Positions 45,360 to 54,376 of a DNA stretch of 64,000 bases are shown in pieces. The notes beneath the pieces are model-generated. The model searched no databases and was not told the origin of the DNA. It worked only from the letters and a program-made list of their open reading frames with translations. The stretch's first letter is position 1; each line of letters starts with the position of its first letter. Source of the DNA: Aliidiomarina celeris (lineage in GTDB: Bacteria; Pseudomonadota; Gammaproteobacteria; Enterobacterales; Alteromonadaceae); contig NZ_QMIL01000001.1 of the NCBI RefSeq assembly GCF_003316875.1, positions 1-64,000 on the forward strand, read 5' to 3'. Both the position numbers and the translations under genes were made by a program.

Positions 45360-46283
45360 ATGATAAAAACAATGCTGGGCGTTGCACGGCTTAACTTTCT
45401 TACATTGTCGCTCGCTTGTGTGTTTCTTGTTTTGAGCTATAGCCTGTATCTTGGCGCTCCGTTTAATGTGGGCGTGCTTATATTGGTCGTTACTATGGCA
45501 ATAGCAGCTCACATTAGCGTAAACGCCTTCAACGAGTACTTTGATTTCCGCTCTGGGCTGGACTTTCTCACGCCGAAAACGCCGTTTAGTGGGGGTAGCG
45601 GTGCATTGGTTGCCGATCCGTCGGCTGCACGCTGGGCTCTTTTGCTTGCCGTATTCAGTTTAATGGTGGTGATTGTACTGGGCCTTGTATTAGTGGTACG
45701 TTTTGGTGCTGCATTGCTCTGGATTGGTATTCCGGGTGTGTTGGTGATTTATACCTACACACATTATTTAAATCGCTCTGCCATTGCATGTTTGCTCGCA
45801 CCGGGGGTTGGTTTTGGCTTACTGATGACTTTGGGAGCGTTTTGGTTGTTTATCAGCGCAGGCTCTATGCAGCTTTCTCCGGTGAGCAACATTCCGCTGG
45901 GCGGCTGGATTCTGGCGCTTATGGTTACTGTGTTGGTTAGCAATTTGCTGTTGGTGAATCAGTTTCCCGATCTTGAAGCCGACAAAAAAGTAGGACGACG
46001 GCATTTACCCATCGTTATAGGGCGGAAACGAAGCACGCTTGTAGTGCTTGTGCTGCACAGCGTAGCGATTGCGTGCTTGGTTATCGGCGTTCTTGTGGAG
46101 GCGTTACCCACACTAACTTTATTGGTACTTGTTAGTAGTGTTCTGCTTGTAAAGCTTATTCTGGGTTTGTATCGGCTGAGCGAGCAGTGGCACCTTGAAA
46201 CGGCGGTACCACTGCTGGCGACTAATGTAGCCTTTATTCACATTTTTATTCTGGCGACCGCTTTGTTGCTATTGCTCGCTTGA
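45360..46283 (+). CDS. UbiA-family prenyltransferase (MenA-like)
   Basis: A 307-residue membrane enzyme with about nine helices. The Asp-rich motifs are NAFNEYFDFRSGLD (N-x-x-x-D-x-x-x-G-x-D) and the second NQFPDLEADKKVGRRHL, which resembles 1,4-dihydroxy-2-naphthoate octaprenyltransferase. It attaches an isoprenoid to an aromatic acceptor. The start is ATG 45360; the open frame extends 30 codons into the previous gene. No other menaquinone genes are in the window, so the substrate is unsure. Confidence 0.8.
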   Translation: MIKTMLGVARLNFLTLSLACVFLVLSYSLYLGAPFNVGVLILVVTMAIAAHISVNAFNEYFDFRSGLDFLTPKTPFSGGSGALVADPSAARWALLLAVFSLMVVIVLGLVLVVRFGAALLWIGIPGVLVIYTYTHYLNRSAIACLLAPGVGFGLLMTLGAFWLFISAGSMQLSPVSNIPLGGWILALMVTVLVSNLLLVNQFPDLEADKKVGRRHLPIVIGRKRSTLVVLVLHSVAIACLVIGVLVEALPTLTLLVLVSSVLLVKLILGLYRLSEQWHLETAVPLLATNVAFIHIFILATALLLLLA

Positions 46284-46300
46284 TTGTGAACTTTCAGCCG

Positions 46301-47266
46301 TCACCCAGTACTGGATCGCAATTGACGAATCCGCAGGCTGTCTCTCATTGCTTCATAGCCGGGGAATAGCGCAATAATAAGCAAGGTAATTCGAAAGCTC
46401 TTTTGGAATGACTCACTGTCGATAAATGCGGACCATGCAAAAGACGAGCTTTCCAAAACGGGAACGAAAAGCGCGAGCCATGCAAAAACCGCACAAAACG
46501 CAACATTTACCACAACACTCAGTGTGAGCATAGGCTTGCTCCAAAGCCGGGTAAAAAGTTGCCAAACGCTCAAGCCGACCCCAAGCACAATAAAGAGACT
46601 AAAAACTTTCAAGATATTTAGAGCTTGCTCGGTAAATAAGCTGTTCTCAAGGCTGCCGAAAGGCGACATGGGGTACCAAATCAACACCAGTAGGAACACA
46701 TAGCTGCCAAGGTCGGTAAAGCTGTCTTGTAGGCTAATGGTGCTCCATTTTTGCTCGGCTGCCGGAAGTGTTCTCGGGTTCCATTTTTTTTGATTTGCGC
46801 CACTTTTGTTTGCTGGCTGCTGCGCTGATATTGCAGCGAAGATCAGTGTTATGGCGGTAAACACCAGTAATGCTTGGTCAAAGAATCGCCCACCCACAGC
46901 GAAGACAAGTGCAATGAAATTAGTGCTCTGCGCGTCTAACCATCGCCCTGTGGTTTGTATTAACGCCAGCATAAACATAATAATGAGTGCGACAGACAGC
47001 GTATGCAGGTACAAGGCTTTGTGCTGGCCGCTTATAAACGCTTTAGGCGGACTGAATTGCAAAGCCACATGGCGCGGGTGGCCAAGTTCTTTTAGCAATT
47101 CGATTAAATCCGCCTCGTTCAGCTCTGCGCCTTGTTCGGCTTTTTGTTCCGACAGTGCGTCTACTTGATCCATAATATTGGCATGTAATTCGCGCCCAAT
47201 GTCTTCGCGTTTGTTGTCGGGTAACTCCCGTTGCACCGCTGCAATATAACGATTAATAAGTTCCAT
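46301..47266 (-). CDS. HAAS-domain membrane protein
   Basis: A 321-residue protein: the cytosolic N-terminal 75 residues resemble the HAAS/DUF1700 signalling domain (ELINRYIAAVQRELPDNKRED, ELGHPRHVALQF), then six or so membrane helices. HAAS proteins are typically encoded after a PadR regulator, as here (3-base gap), and are thought to act together with it. Confidence 0.75.
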   Translation of the reverse strand: MELINRYIAAVQRELPDNKREDIGRELHANIMDQVDALSEQKAEQGAELNEADLIELLKELGHPRHVALQFSPPKAFISGQHKALYLHTLSVALIIMFMLALIQTTGRWLDAQSTNFIALVFAVGGRFFDQALLVFTAITLIFAAISAQQPANKSGANQKKWNPRTLPAAEQKWSTISLQDSFTDLGSYVFLLVLIWYPMSPFGSLENSLFTEQALNILKVFSLFIVLGVGLSVWQLFTRLWSKPMLTLSVVVNVAFCAVFAWLALFVPVLESSSFAWSAFIDSESFQKSFRITLLIIALFPGYEAMRDSLRIRQLRSSTG

Positions 47267-47269
47267 CGG

Positions 47270-47614
47270 TTAGTCCTCTTGTACTGTAGTTTGGAGTAGC
47301 GGAGCAATGGCGCTATTCAGTGTTGCCCATTCTGCACTGAGCTTTTCGAGTAATTCACTACCAAGTTCAGAAAGTTGATAGTAGCGGCGTTCACGACCGT
47401 CGCCTTGTTGCCATTCACTGTGGAGTAGGCCTTGGTCGGCCAGCCGACGAATGAGTGGGTAAAGGGTGCCTTCGTCGATATCAACGCCCGCCTGTTGCAG
47501 TTGCTTGCGTAGTGAGTAGCCATAGTGCGGTTTCCTCAACGAGGCGAGTACGGCCAGCACCAGAACGCCGCGCCGTAGTTCGAGCCTAAGTTTGTCGAAT
47601 GGATCTGTTGCCAT
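47270..47614 (-). CDS. PadR-family transcriptional regulator
   Basis: A 114-residue winged-helix protein: LRRGVLVLAVLASLRKPHYGYSLRK, DEGTLYPLIRRLADQGLLHSEW, RRYYQLSELG. PadR proteins repress promoters in response to ligands or membrane stress. It is co-transcribed with the HAAS protein. Direct repeats upstream are its likely operator. Confidence 0.9.
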   Translation of the reverse strand: MATDPFDKLRLELRRGVLVLAVLASLRKPHYGYSLRKQLQQAGVDIDEGTLYPLIRRLADQGLLHSEWQQGDGRERRYYQLSELGSELLEKLSAEWATLNSAIAPLLQTTVQED

Positions 47615-47667
47615 AATGTTCCCTTGTTGAAGCCTCTTGCCGAAAATGGCAAGTGTAAAGCGGCGTA

Positions 47668-47712
47668 TACTGTTTGTTGCATACTATTTACTGCCTACTG
47701 TTTGTCACATAC
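47668..47712. promoter_or_regulatory. two 17-bp direct repeats upstream of padR
   Basis: TACTGTTTGTTGCATAC (47668-47684) and TACTGTTTGTCACATAC (47696-47712) share 15 of 17 bases, spaced 28 bases apart. They lie 54-98 bases upstream of the padR start, on its promoter side; autorepression is a reasonable inference. Confidence 0.5.
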
Positions 47713-47856
47713 CGTGTGTTGCACAGCACCAAGATACTAGGCCACGCACAGTAAAAGTGCAAGAAAAAAAGGGGATTAACAATATAGCTTTGTAATTGCA
47801 TTTGTTTTCGCTACTGTGAAGCATAAATAAAAGAGAAATGAATGAAGGAGTTCACA

Positions 47857-48393
47857 ATGCAAGATGCGGTGTTGTCGTTTTGGTTTGAAGAAATAGAGCC
47901 ACAGTTGTGGTGGCAGAAAAACGCGGACTTCGATGCTGAAATCGAGCGTCGATTCAGCGCGCTGTATAATCAGGCGTATAGTGGCGAACTTTATGGGTGG
48001 CGGGAAACACCCGCAGGCAGTTTGGCTGAAATTATCGTGTTAGATCAGTTCTCACGTAATATGTATCGCGACACGCCTGCAGCCTTTGCCAGCGATCCGC
48101 TTGCACTGGCGCTTGCGCAAACGGCCGTGGCAAAGGGGTTTGATCATCAGTTGCCAGAAGTTCAACGGAGTTTTCTTTATATGCCTTATATGCATAGCGA
48201 GTCGGCTGTTATTCATACAGTTGCATTGCGCCTATTTGAGGCCCTAGGCAATGCCGAAAACCTAGACTTTGAAGTAAAACACAAAGCAATCATTGACCGG
48301 TTTGGTCGTTATCCTCACCGAAACGCTATTCTAGGTAGAACCTCTACAGCGCAAGAATTAGCGTTCTTGCAAGAGCCTAACTCAAGCTTTTAA
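47857..48393 (+). CDS. DUF924 family protein
   Basis: A 178-residue cytoplasmic protein of the DUF924 family: VLSFWFEEIEPQLWWQKN, LDQFSRNMYRDTPAAFASD, FLYMPYMHSE and FGRYPHRNAILGR. These have a TPR-like helical fold; the function is not known. ATG 47857 is preceded by AAGGAG and is preferred to the upstream in-frame ATG. Confidence 0.9.
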   Translation: MQDAVLSFWFEEIEPQLWWQKNADFDAEIERRFSALYNQAYSGELYGWRETPAGSLAEIIVLDQFSRNMYRDTPAAFASDPLALALAQTAVAKGFDHQLPEVQRSFLYMPYMHSESAVIHTVALRLFEALGNAENLDFEVKHKAIIDRFGRYPHRNAILGRTSTAQELAFLQEPNSSF

Positions 48394-48492
48394 TAAGGTG
48401 CACTACATGCATTTGAGTTAGCGTATATTAATGGTCTGTTTAACTCGTTCGCTTTTTGCAAGTGAGTTAACTTTGCTAGGGCATGGATACAA

Positions 48493-49980
48493 ATGAGCAT
48501 CAGAAACGTGTTTCGCGGTAAGCGATTTATTGGCGGCTTTATCATACTGGTACTGATCGTTGCGACCTACAATGCTTATAAACCCCTACCGGAAGGGCTT
48601 AACTTAAGCGCTGAGCCGCGCAACGTAAGCGCCCCTGAATTCCTTGCCGACGTGAGCTTTACCCTTGCCGAAGGTAAAGGCGAAGGTGAGCGTAACGTGC
48701 AGCAGACTATTTTCGACGCGATCATGCAGATGATAGCGAACGCTGAGCAGCTTATTGTGCTGGACATGTTTTTGTTTAACGACTTTCTTGGTATTGAAAG
48801 CGAAGCCAGTGTGCATCGCGGTTTGTCGAGCGAATTAACGGAAGCGTTAATTGCCCAGCAAAGAAAGTACCCGACAATGCACATTCAAGTAATTTCGGAC
48901 CCACTCAATACGCTCTATGGCGGCGCTGTGTCGAAACATTTTGCAGCCTTAGAAGAGAACGGTATTCATGTGTCGCTGACGGATTTAACCGAGCTGCGCG
49001 ACAGTAACCCATTATATTCAGGTATGTGGCGGTTGTTGATTAAGCCATTCGGCAATAGCACCAATGGTTGGCTGCCTAACCCTTTTGGCGAGGGTCGTGT
49101 TTCTTTGCGCAGCTACCTTGCTTTGCTGAACTTTAAAGCGAATCATCGCAAGTTACTGATAGCTGATCAACAAGGACAGTTAACGGCATTGGTAACTTCG
49201 GCTAATCCTCACGACGGTAGCAGTGCGCATGGCAATGTGGCGTTGAAGTTTGGTGGCCAAGCCGCCTGGGATTTATTGGCTAGCGAGCAGGCAGTGTTGG
49301 CGTTTTCAGATGTTAACGCGCATGCTCAGCTCAATCGCTTTTTGGCAAGCAGTGGTTTACAGCGTAAAGCGGTGGCGAACGAGCAGATGCACGATAAGCC
49401 TGCGCAGTTACAGATATTAACCGAACGCGCAGTAGAGCAGGCGTTACTGGCGTTAATTGAGCATGCTCGAGTGGGTGAAACCTTGAGTATGGCGGTGTTT
49501 TATTTGTCGGATCGGCAGGTGGTTAACGCGCTTAAACGGGCCGCCAAACGGGGTGTTGATGTTCGCGTATTGCTGGACCCAAACAAAGACGCTTTTGGCC
49601 GCGAAAAAAATGGTGTCCCGAATCGACCTGTTGCTCATGAACTTGTGCAGGCTGGGGTAGCGGTGCGTTGGTGTAATACCCAAGGTGAGCAGTGCCATGC
49701 GAAATGGGTTATGCATGAAGGTAGCGAAGTGTCGATGTTGTTGGGCTCTACTAACTTTACCCGCAGAAATATGCATAACCTCAATTTAGAAACCAGCGTT
49801 TTGCTCACTGGTGCGGCGAATGAACCGGCACTGGAAGCGGGGCGCGCATGGTTCAATAGGCAGTGGCAGAACACCGAAACACATCGCTACAGTGTGGACT
49901 ACGCGGTATATGCTGACGCTAGCGTTTGGAGTGCTATGCTTTATCGTTGGATGGAATGGAGTGGACTGAGCACCTTTTAA
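48493..49980 (+). CDS. phospholipase D-like membrane-anchored protein
   Basis: A 495-residue protein with an N-terminal signal anchor (about 13-27). Two HKD-type motifs are visible: NHRKLLIADQ (about 217) with SANPHD, and CHAKWVMHEG (about 400) with GSTNFTRRN. The pair forms one active site for phospholipid hydrolysis or phosphatidyl transfer, as in cardiolipin synthases. The second motif has the Cys-His-x-Lys start with no Asp after Lys-x4, which is unusual. Which substrate it uses is unknown. Confidence 0.82.
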   Translation: MSIRNVFRGKRFIGGFIILVLIVATYNAYKPLPEGLNLSAEPRNVSAPEFLADVSFTLAEGKGEGERNVQQTIFDAIMQMIANAEQLIVLDMFLFNDFLGIESEASVHRGLSSELTEALIAQQRKYPTMHIQVISDPLNTLYGGAVSKHFAALEENGIHVSLTDLTELRDSNPLYSGMWRLLIKPFGNSTNGWLPNPFGEGRVSLRSYLALLNFKANHRKLLIADQQGQLTALVTSANPHDGSSAHGNVALKFGGQAAWDLLASEQAVLAFSDVNAHAQLNRFLASSGLQRKAVANEQMHDKPAQLQILTERAVEQALLALIEHARVGETLSMAVFYLSDRQVVNALKRAAKRGVDVRVLLDPNKDAFGREKNGVPNRPVAHELVQAGVAVRWCNTQGEQCHAKWVMHEGSEVSMLLGSTNFTRRNMHNLNLETSVLLTGAANEPALEAGRAWFNRQWQNTETHRYSVDYAVYADASVWSAMLYRWMEWSGLSTF

Positions 49981-50002
49981 GCCAAAGAAAGCGAGAAAAC
50001 CT

Positions 50003-50533
50003 ATGGGGAAAACACAACCGATCAATAATGTAAGCAAGTTACGGGCGGTGGAGCTCTTGAGCCGAGCGGAGTTATTTAAGTCGTTGAGCTCTGAAGACAA
50101 GCGCCAGTTTACGTTGGCGCCAGGGCTGTTTCAGTATGCTGCCTCAGGCGTTGAATTTATTCAACAAGGCGAGCCCGACTACTGCATTTATGTGGTCATG
50201 AGTGGCAAGGCGAAGGTGTATCGAGACCGAATTCATGTAGGTGACATAGCGGCAGGACAATTCGTTGGCGAGGTGTCGTTTGTAACCCGTGAACCACGAA
50301 CGGCCACAGTACAGGCGGTTACCGACATGATTATGCTGCGCATTGACGCAGAAAACTTTAGAAAGTTACCTATTTTGGCGCGCGAAATAATGAAAGATAA
50401 AATTATAGGCGGGCTGAACGCACGTATCGGTTTAATGAACAAGGAAATGCAGGCATTGCGAATTCGTAACGAAGAGCTTGATCAGAATGAAGAGGTTGAG
50501 CTGAAAGCCGAAAACAACGACGAAGCCACGTGA
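50003..50533 (+). CDS. cyclic nucleotide-binding domain protein
   Basis: A 176-residue protein with a CAP-type effector domain (LFKSLSSEDKRQFTLAPGLF, FIQQGEPDYCIYVVMSGKAKVY, GQFVGEVSFVTREPRTATVQA) and a short charged C-terminal helix. There is no DNA-binding domain. It follows the phospholipase D-like gene by 22 bases, so nucleotide-dependent control of that enzyme is possible but not shown. Confidence 0.82.
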   Translation: MGKTQPINNVSKLRAVELLSRAELFKSLSSEDKRQFTLAPGLFQYAASGVEFIQQGEPDYCIYVVMSGKAKVYRDRIHVGDIAAGQFVGEVSFVTREPRTATVQAVTDMIMLRIDAENFRKLPILAREIMKDKIIGGLNARIGLMNKEMQALRIRNEELDQNEEVELKAENNDEAT

Positions 50534-50624
50534 GAAAACGACGAGCCTAGTGCGAATTTCTGGTCAGTCCAGTGTAAGTTCGCTAGGATGAAGCACACTA
50601 CAAAAACAACAAGAGAGCCGTTTT

Positions 50625-51854
50625 ATGCTTATGGGTCATTCCGAGCAGGCGCAACATTGGTATGGGCGCCTCAAGCACTTCATTACACAACATATTGAAC
50701 CCTTCGAAGCCGAATATTTTAGTTGGTTACACGGCACCAATGCACACGGGAATTGGCAAGACTGGCAAGTGCACCCGCAGATTAACGCGTTAAAAGAGCT
50801 GGCCCGTGCAGAAGGCCTATGGAATTTATTTTTACCCGACGAACATTTAGGCCAAGGGCTTGCTACTGCAGACTACGCGCCGTTAGCGGAGCTTATGGGG
50901 CGAAGTGTAATTGCACCTGAGATATTTAACTGCAATGCGCCCGACACAGGCAATATGGAAGTGTTGTATCATTTTGGTACCGAACAGCAGAAGAGTGAGT
51001 GGTTGGAGCCCCTGCTTGCTGGCGAAATTCGCTCCGTATTTGGTATGACCGAACCGCAGGTTGCCAGTTCCGACGCCACCAATATGCAAACACGAATTGT
51101 TGCCGACGGCGACGACGTTGTTATTAGTGGGCGAAAATGGTGGTCGACAGGGCTTGGTCACCCGAACGCGAAAATAGCGATTGTGATGGGCCTAACAGAC
51201 CCGAACGCCGACAAGCACGCGCGCCATTCCATGGTGTTAGTACCGCTCGACGCGCCGGGCGTAACTATTCACCGTATGCTTCCGGTGTTTGGTGACTTCG
51301 ACGCCCCCTATGGCCACGGTGAAGTGGAGTTTAATGAGGTGCGTGTGCCGAAGGCGAATGTAATCGGCCGCTTAGGCGCTGGCTTTGCTATTGCACAGGG
51401 GCGCTTGGGGCCAGGCCGTATTCACCACTGTATGCGGGCAATTGGTGCGGCAGAGCGATGCTTGGAGTTGTTGATTAAGCGCGCAAGCCAACGCACGGCT
51501 TTTGGACAACCGTTAATTAAATTAGGCGACAATGGTAGCCGCATTGCACGGCATCGGATGGCGATTGATCAGGCGCGTTTGTATACCTTGCATACGGCGC
51601 GGGTTATTGACGAACGTGGGGTAAAGTATGCGGCCAGTGAAATTGCCGGTATCAAAGCGGTGGTGCCACGTATGTTAGAGTCGGTGGTTGATCATGCGAT
51701 ACAAATTCATGGCGGTGGCGGCTTAAGCAACGATTATCCACTTACAGCGTTTTATGCGGTTGCGCGTTCACTGCGCTTGGCCGACGGCCCCGACGAAGTA
51801 CATGAAGCCATGGTGTTACGCCAAGAGTTGAAGAAATATCGGGAGCCTTCATGA
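50625..51854 (+). CDS. ACAD11-like acyl-CoA dehydrogenase
   Basis: A 409-residue acyl-CoA dehydrogenase. FGMTEPQVASSDATNMQT, SGRKWWSTGLGHP, GRLGPGRIHHCMRAIG and QIHGGGGLSNDYPL closely follow the dehydrogenase domain of eukaryotic ACAD11 and bacterial LvaC-like enzymes. The usual catalytic-Glu segment (YEGT) is replaced by LADGPDEVH. ACAD10/11-type proteins act on 4-phosphoacyl-CoA rather than in normal beta-oxidation. It overlaps the kinase gene (ATGA) and starts a six-gene operon. Confidence 0.88.
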   Translation: MLMGHSEQAQHWYGRLKHFITQHIEPFEAEYFSWLHGTNAHGNWQDWQVHPQINALKELARAEGLWNLFLPDEHLGQGLATADYAPLAELMGRSVIAPEIFNCNAPDTGNMEVLYHFGTEQQKSEWLEPLLAGEIRSVFGMTEPQVASSDATNMQTRIVADGDDVVISGRKWWSTGLGHPNAKIAIVMGLTDPNADKHARHSMVLVPLDAPGVTIHRMLPVFGDFDAPYGHGEVEFNEVRVPKANVIGRLGAGFAIAQGRLGPGRIHHCMRAIGAAERCLELLIKRASQRTAFGQPLIKLGDNGSRIARHRMAIDQARLYTLHTARVIDERGVKYAASEIAGIKAVVPRMLESVVDHAIQIHGGGGLSNDYPLTAFYAVARSLRLADGPDEVHEAMVLRQELKKYREPS

Positions 51855-52924
51855 GTGGTGAACAAGGAATTGATACTGGCGTAGCGGTACGCGAACAAGA
51901 AAAGTTCAATGTTGCTGCGGTAGACACGTGGCTAAAGCAGCGTTTACCTGAATTAGAGGGGGAGCCTGAGGTCACTCAGTTTCCTGGCGGTGCGTCGAAT
52001 TGGACTTATCGACTGGCGTATAAAAACGCTGATTTGATATTACGCAGGCCACCGGCAGGCACCAAGGCGAAGTCGGCGCACAATATGCAGCGTGAGCATG
52101 ACCTGCAAGCTGCGCTCGCGAAAGTTTACCCAGCGGTACCGAAAATGGTGGGCTACTGTGCCGGCACCGAAATTATTGGCAGCGACTTTTATGTAATGGA
52201 ACGTATTGCCGGTATTATTCCGCGCAAGAACTTACCCAAGGCGGTAACACTCAGTGAAGCTGAGGTGCGGCAATTATGCACCCATATGCTCGACCAATTA
52301 ATAGCGTTGCACCAAGTGGATTATAAAAGCGCGGGGCTAGAGTCACTGGGTAAAGGTGAAGGTTATATTGAGCGCCAAGTGGCGGGGTGGAGTTCACGGT
52401 ATCAAAAAGCAAAAACGTGGAATGTACCGTCGGCAAAAGGCCTTATGAAGTGGCTGAAAGAGAATCAACCACGGCAAGAAAGCTTATGCATTACCCACAA
52501 TGATTTTCGCTTCGACAACGTTATTCTAAATCCTGATAACCCCACTGAAATTTTAGCCGTACTGGATTGGGAACTGGCCACTATTGGCGACCCTTTGGTA
52601 GAGCTGGGTAATTTATTGGCGTACTGGGTGCAAGCCGACGACGACAGAATTGCGCGCGCTACACGTCGCCAGCCGACCCATTTGCCGGGCATGTTTACCC
52701 GTAAAGAAGCGGTTGCTTATTATCTGGAGAAAACAGGGCGCAGCGAAACCGACATGCGCTTTTATGAAGCTTTTGGTTTATTCCGGCTGTCGGTCATTGC
52801 ACAACAAATTTATTATCGTTATCACCACAAGCAAACGCGCAACCCCGCGTTTAAAAACTTTTGGTTTCTTGTGCACTATTTGCAATGGCGCGCAAAACGC
52901 GTGATTCGGGGCAAGGGGGTGTAA
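51851..52924 (+). CDS. ACAD10/11-type aminoglycoside phosphotransferase-like kinase
   Basis: A 357-residue kinase-fold protein: FPGGASNWTYRLAY (nucleotide loop), LILRRPPAGTKAKSAHN, catalytic loop THNDFRFDNVILN and metal loop AVLDWELATIGDPLVELG. In animals the same domain is fused to ACAD and phosphorylates the 4-hydroxy group of hydroxyacyl-CoA; LvaA is the bacterial parallel. The next gene begins right after its stop codon. Confidence 0.88.
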   Translation: MSGEQGIDTGVAVREQEKFNVAAVDTWLKQRLPELEGEPEVTQFPGGASNWTYRLAYKNADLILRRPPAGTKAKSAHNMQREHDLQAALAKVYPAVPKMVGYCAGTEIIGSDFYVMERIAGIIPRKNLPKAVTLSEAEVRQLCTHMLDQLIALHQVDYKSAGLESLGKGEGYIERQVAGWSSRYQKAKTWNVPSAKGLMKWLKENQPRQESLCITHNDFRFDNVILNPDNPTEILAVLDWELATIGDPLVELGNLLAYWVQADDDRIARATRRQPTHLPGMFTRKEAVAYYLEKTGRSETDMRFYEAFGLFRLSVIAQQIYYRYHHKQTRNPAFKNFWFLVHYLQWRAKRVIRGKGV

Positions 52925-53602
52925 ATGGCGTTAGTCACTCTTGTACGCCATGGCCAAGCCTCGTTTGGTGCCGAAGATTATGACCAACTCTCTGAGCTCG
53001 GCGCGGAACAGGCCAAGCGGCTCGGGGAATTTGTCATGAATAATGAAGAGCCGATAGAATGCTTAATTCATGGCACACTCAAGCGCCATCAACAAAGTGT
53101 GAACGCTTTCCTTGGTGCGTTACCCTATGAACCCATTTGTGTAGACGACGCCTGCTGGAATGAATTTGATCACCGTGCTGTTATTCGCGTTTATGTGCAC
53201 GAAAACCCAAGCAGCCTCGCCGATGTATTGTCGAAAGAACCCGAACGTGTACTGCCGGTATTTATGAAAGCGGTAGAGCGATGGCAGGCAAGACCAACAG
53301 ATGATGAATACCCAGAACCTTGGGCGCATTTTACTGAGCGAGTAGAGCAGGCGTGGGTACACTTAAACGATGTAGTGAAAAATTATGATCGTGTTTGGGT
53401 GGTAACTTCGGGTGGGCCAATTGCCTGTTCGGTGATCAACACGTTACAAATGCCTTTAGCGCATTTAATGACCTTAAACGCACGTTTAGTAAACACCAGC
53501 TTAACCCGCTTTTTGTTTCGGCGCGAGCAGCGCGAATTACTGACTTTGAATGAACATAGCCATGTGAGTGGAAAATACCAACACATGCTTACTTATCGAT
53601 AG
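52925..53602 (+). CDS. histidine phosphatase-family protein
   Basis: A 225-residue protein of the phosphoglycerate mutase-like superfamily: LVRHGQASFG with the catalytic His, the HGTLKRHQQS segment and a TSGGPIACSV near the end. It removes phosphate from a small molecule, possibly a product of the neighbouring kinase/dehydrogenase. It is packed without a gap. Confidence 0.85.
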   Translation: MALVTLVRHGQASFGAEDYDQLSELGAEQAKRLGEFVMNNEEPIECLIHGTLKRHQQSVNAFLGALPYEPICVDDACWNEFDHRAVIRVYVHENPSSLADVLSKEPERVLPVFMKAVERWQARPTDDEYPEPWAHFTERVEQAWVHLNDVVKNYDRVWVVTSGGPIACSVINTLQMPLAHLMTLNARLVNTSLTRFLFRREQRELLTLNEHSHVSGKYQHMLTYR

Positions 53603-53616
53603 AACAAGGTACCGTT

Positions 53617-54375
53617 ATGACACGTAAAACCATACTGATTACGGGTGCAAGCTCTGGCTTGGGCGCAGAAATGGCGCGTCAATTTGCAGCCAAGGGCAGA
53701 AATTTAGCGCTTTGCGCACGCCGGGTAGAACGCTTGCATGAACTGCAAGCAGAAATTGAGCAAAAATGGCCGCAGGTAAAGGTGAGTTTAAAAGCACTAG
53801 ATGTGAATGACCACGACGCGGTGTTTACCGTATTTAATGACTTTAAAGCAGAGTTTGGAACGCTCGACCGCATTATTGTAAACGCGGGTATGGGGAAGGG
53901 CGGTTCGTTAGGAACTGGGCTTTTTAAACATAATAAAGCAACCATTGAAACCAATTTAGTTGCCGCTTTGGCACAATGCGAGGCAGCGTTGGAAATTTTT
54001 AGAGCGCAGAACAACGGCCATTTGGTAACGGTGTCGAGTGTTAGTGCGCTACGTGGCATGCCGCGTGCTATGACCGCTTATGCTGCCAGTAAGGCCGGCT
54101 TGGTGAATATGAGTGAAGGTATTCGCGCCGATTTAATTCGTTCGAAAAGCCCGATAAAAGTAAGCTGCGTAATGCCGGGTTTTATTCGTTCAGAAATTAA
54201 TGAAAAGGTAAAAAGCACGCCGTTTATGATCGATACCGTACCGGGTGTAAAAGCAATGGTTGCCGCCATTGAAAAAGAAAAACCAGAGAGCTACGTGCCG
54301 GGCTGGCCGTGGAACCTGATTGCGTTTCTAATGAAGCGCTTGCCCCTGAGAACCGTTATGAAGTTAGGTGGCTAA
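53617..54375 (+). CDS. short-chain dehydrogenase/reductase
   Basis: A 252-residue SDR: TGASSGLGAEMAR nucleotide motif, VNAGMGKGG, SSVSALRG and YAASKAG with catalytic Tyr and Lys. The conserved CARRVERL suggests NADP preference. It is in the lipid-type operon and may form or reduce a hydroxy group on the shared substrate. Confidence 0.88.
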   Translation: MTRKTILITGASSGLGAEMARQFAAKGRNLALCARRVERLHELQAEIEQKWPQVKVSLKALDVNDHDAVFTVFNDFKAEFGTLDRIIVNAGMGKGGSLGTGLFKHNKATIETNLVAALAQCEAALEIFRAQNNGHLVTVSSVSALRGMPRAMTAYAASKAGLVNMSEGIRADLIRSKSPIKVSCVMPGFIRSEINEKVKSTPFMIDTVPGVKAMVAAIEKEKPESYVPGWPWNLIAFLMKRLPLRTVMKLGG

Positions 54376-54376
54376 G

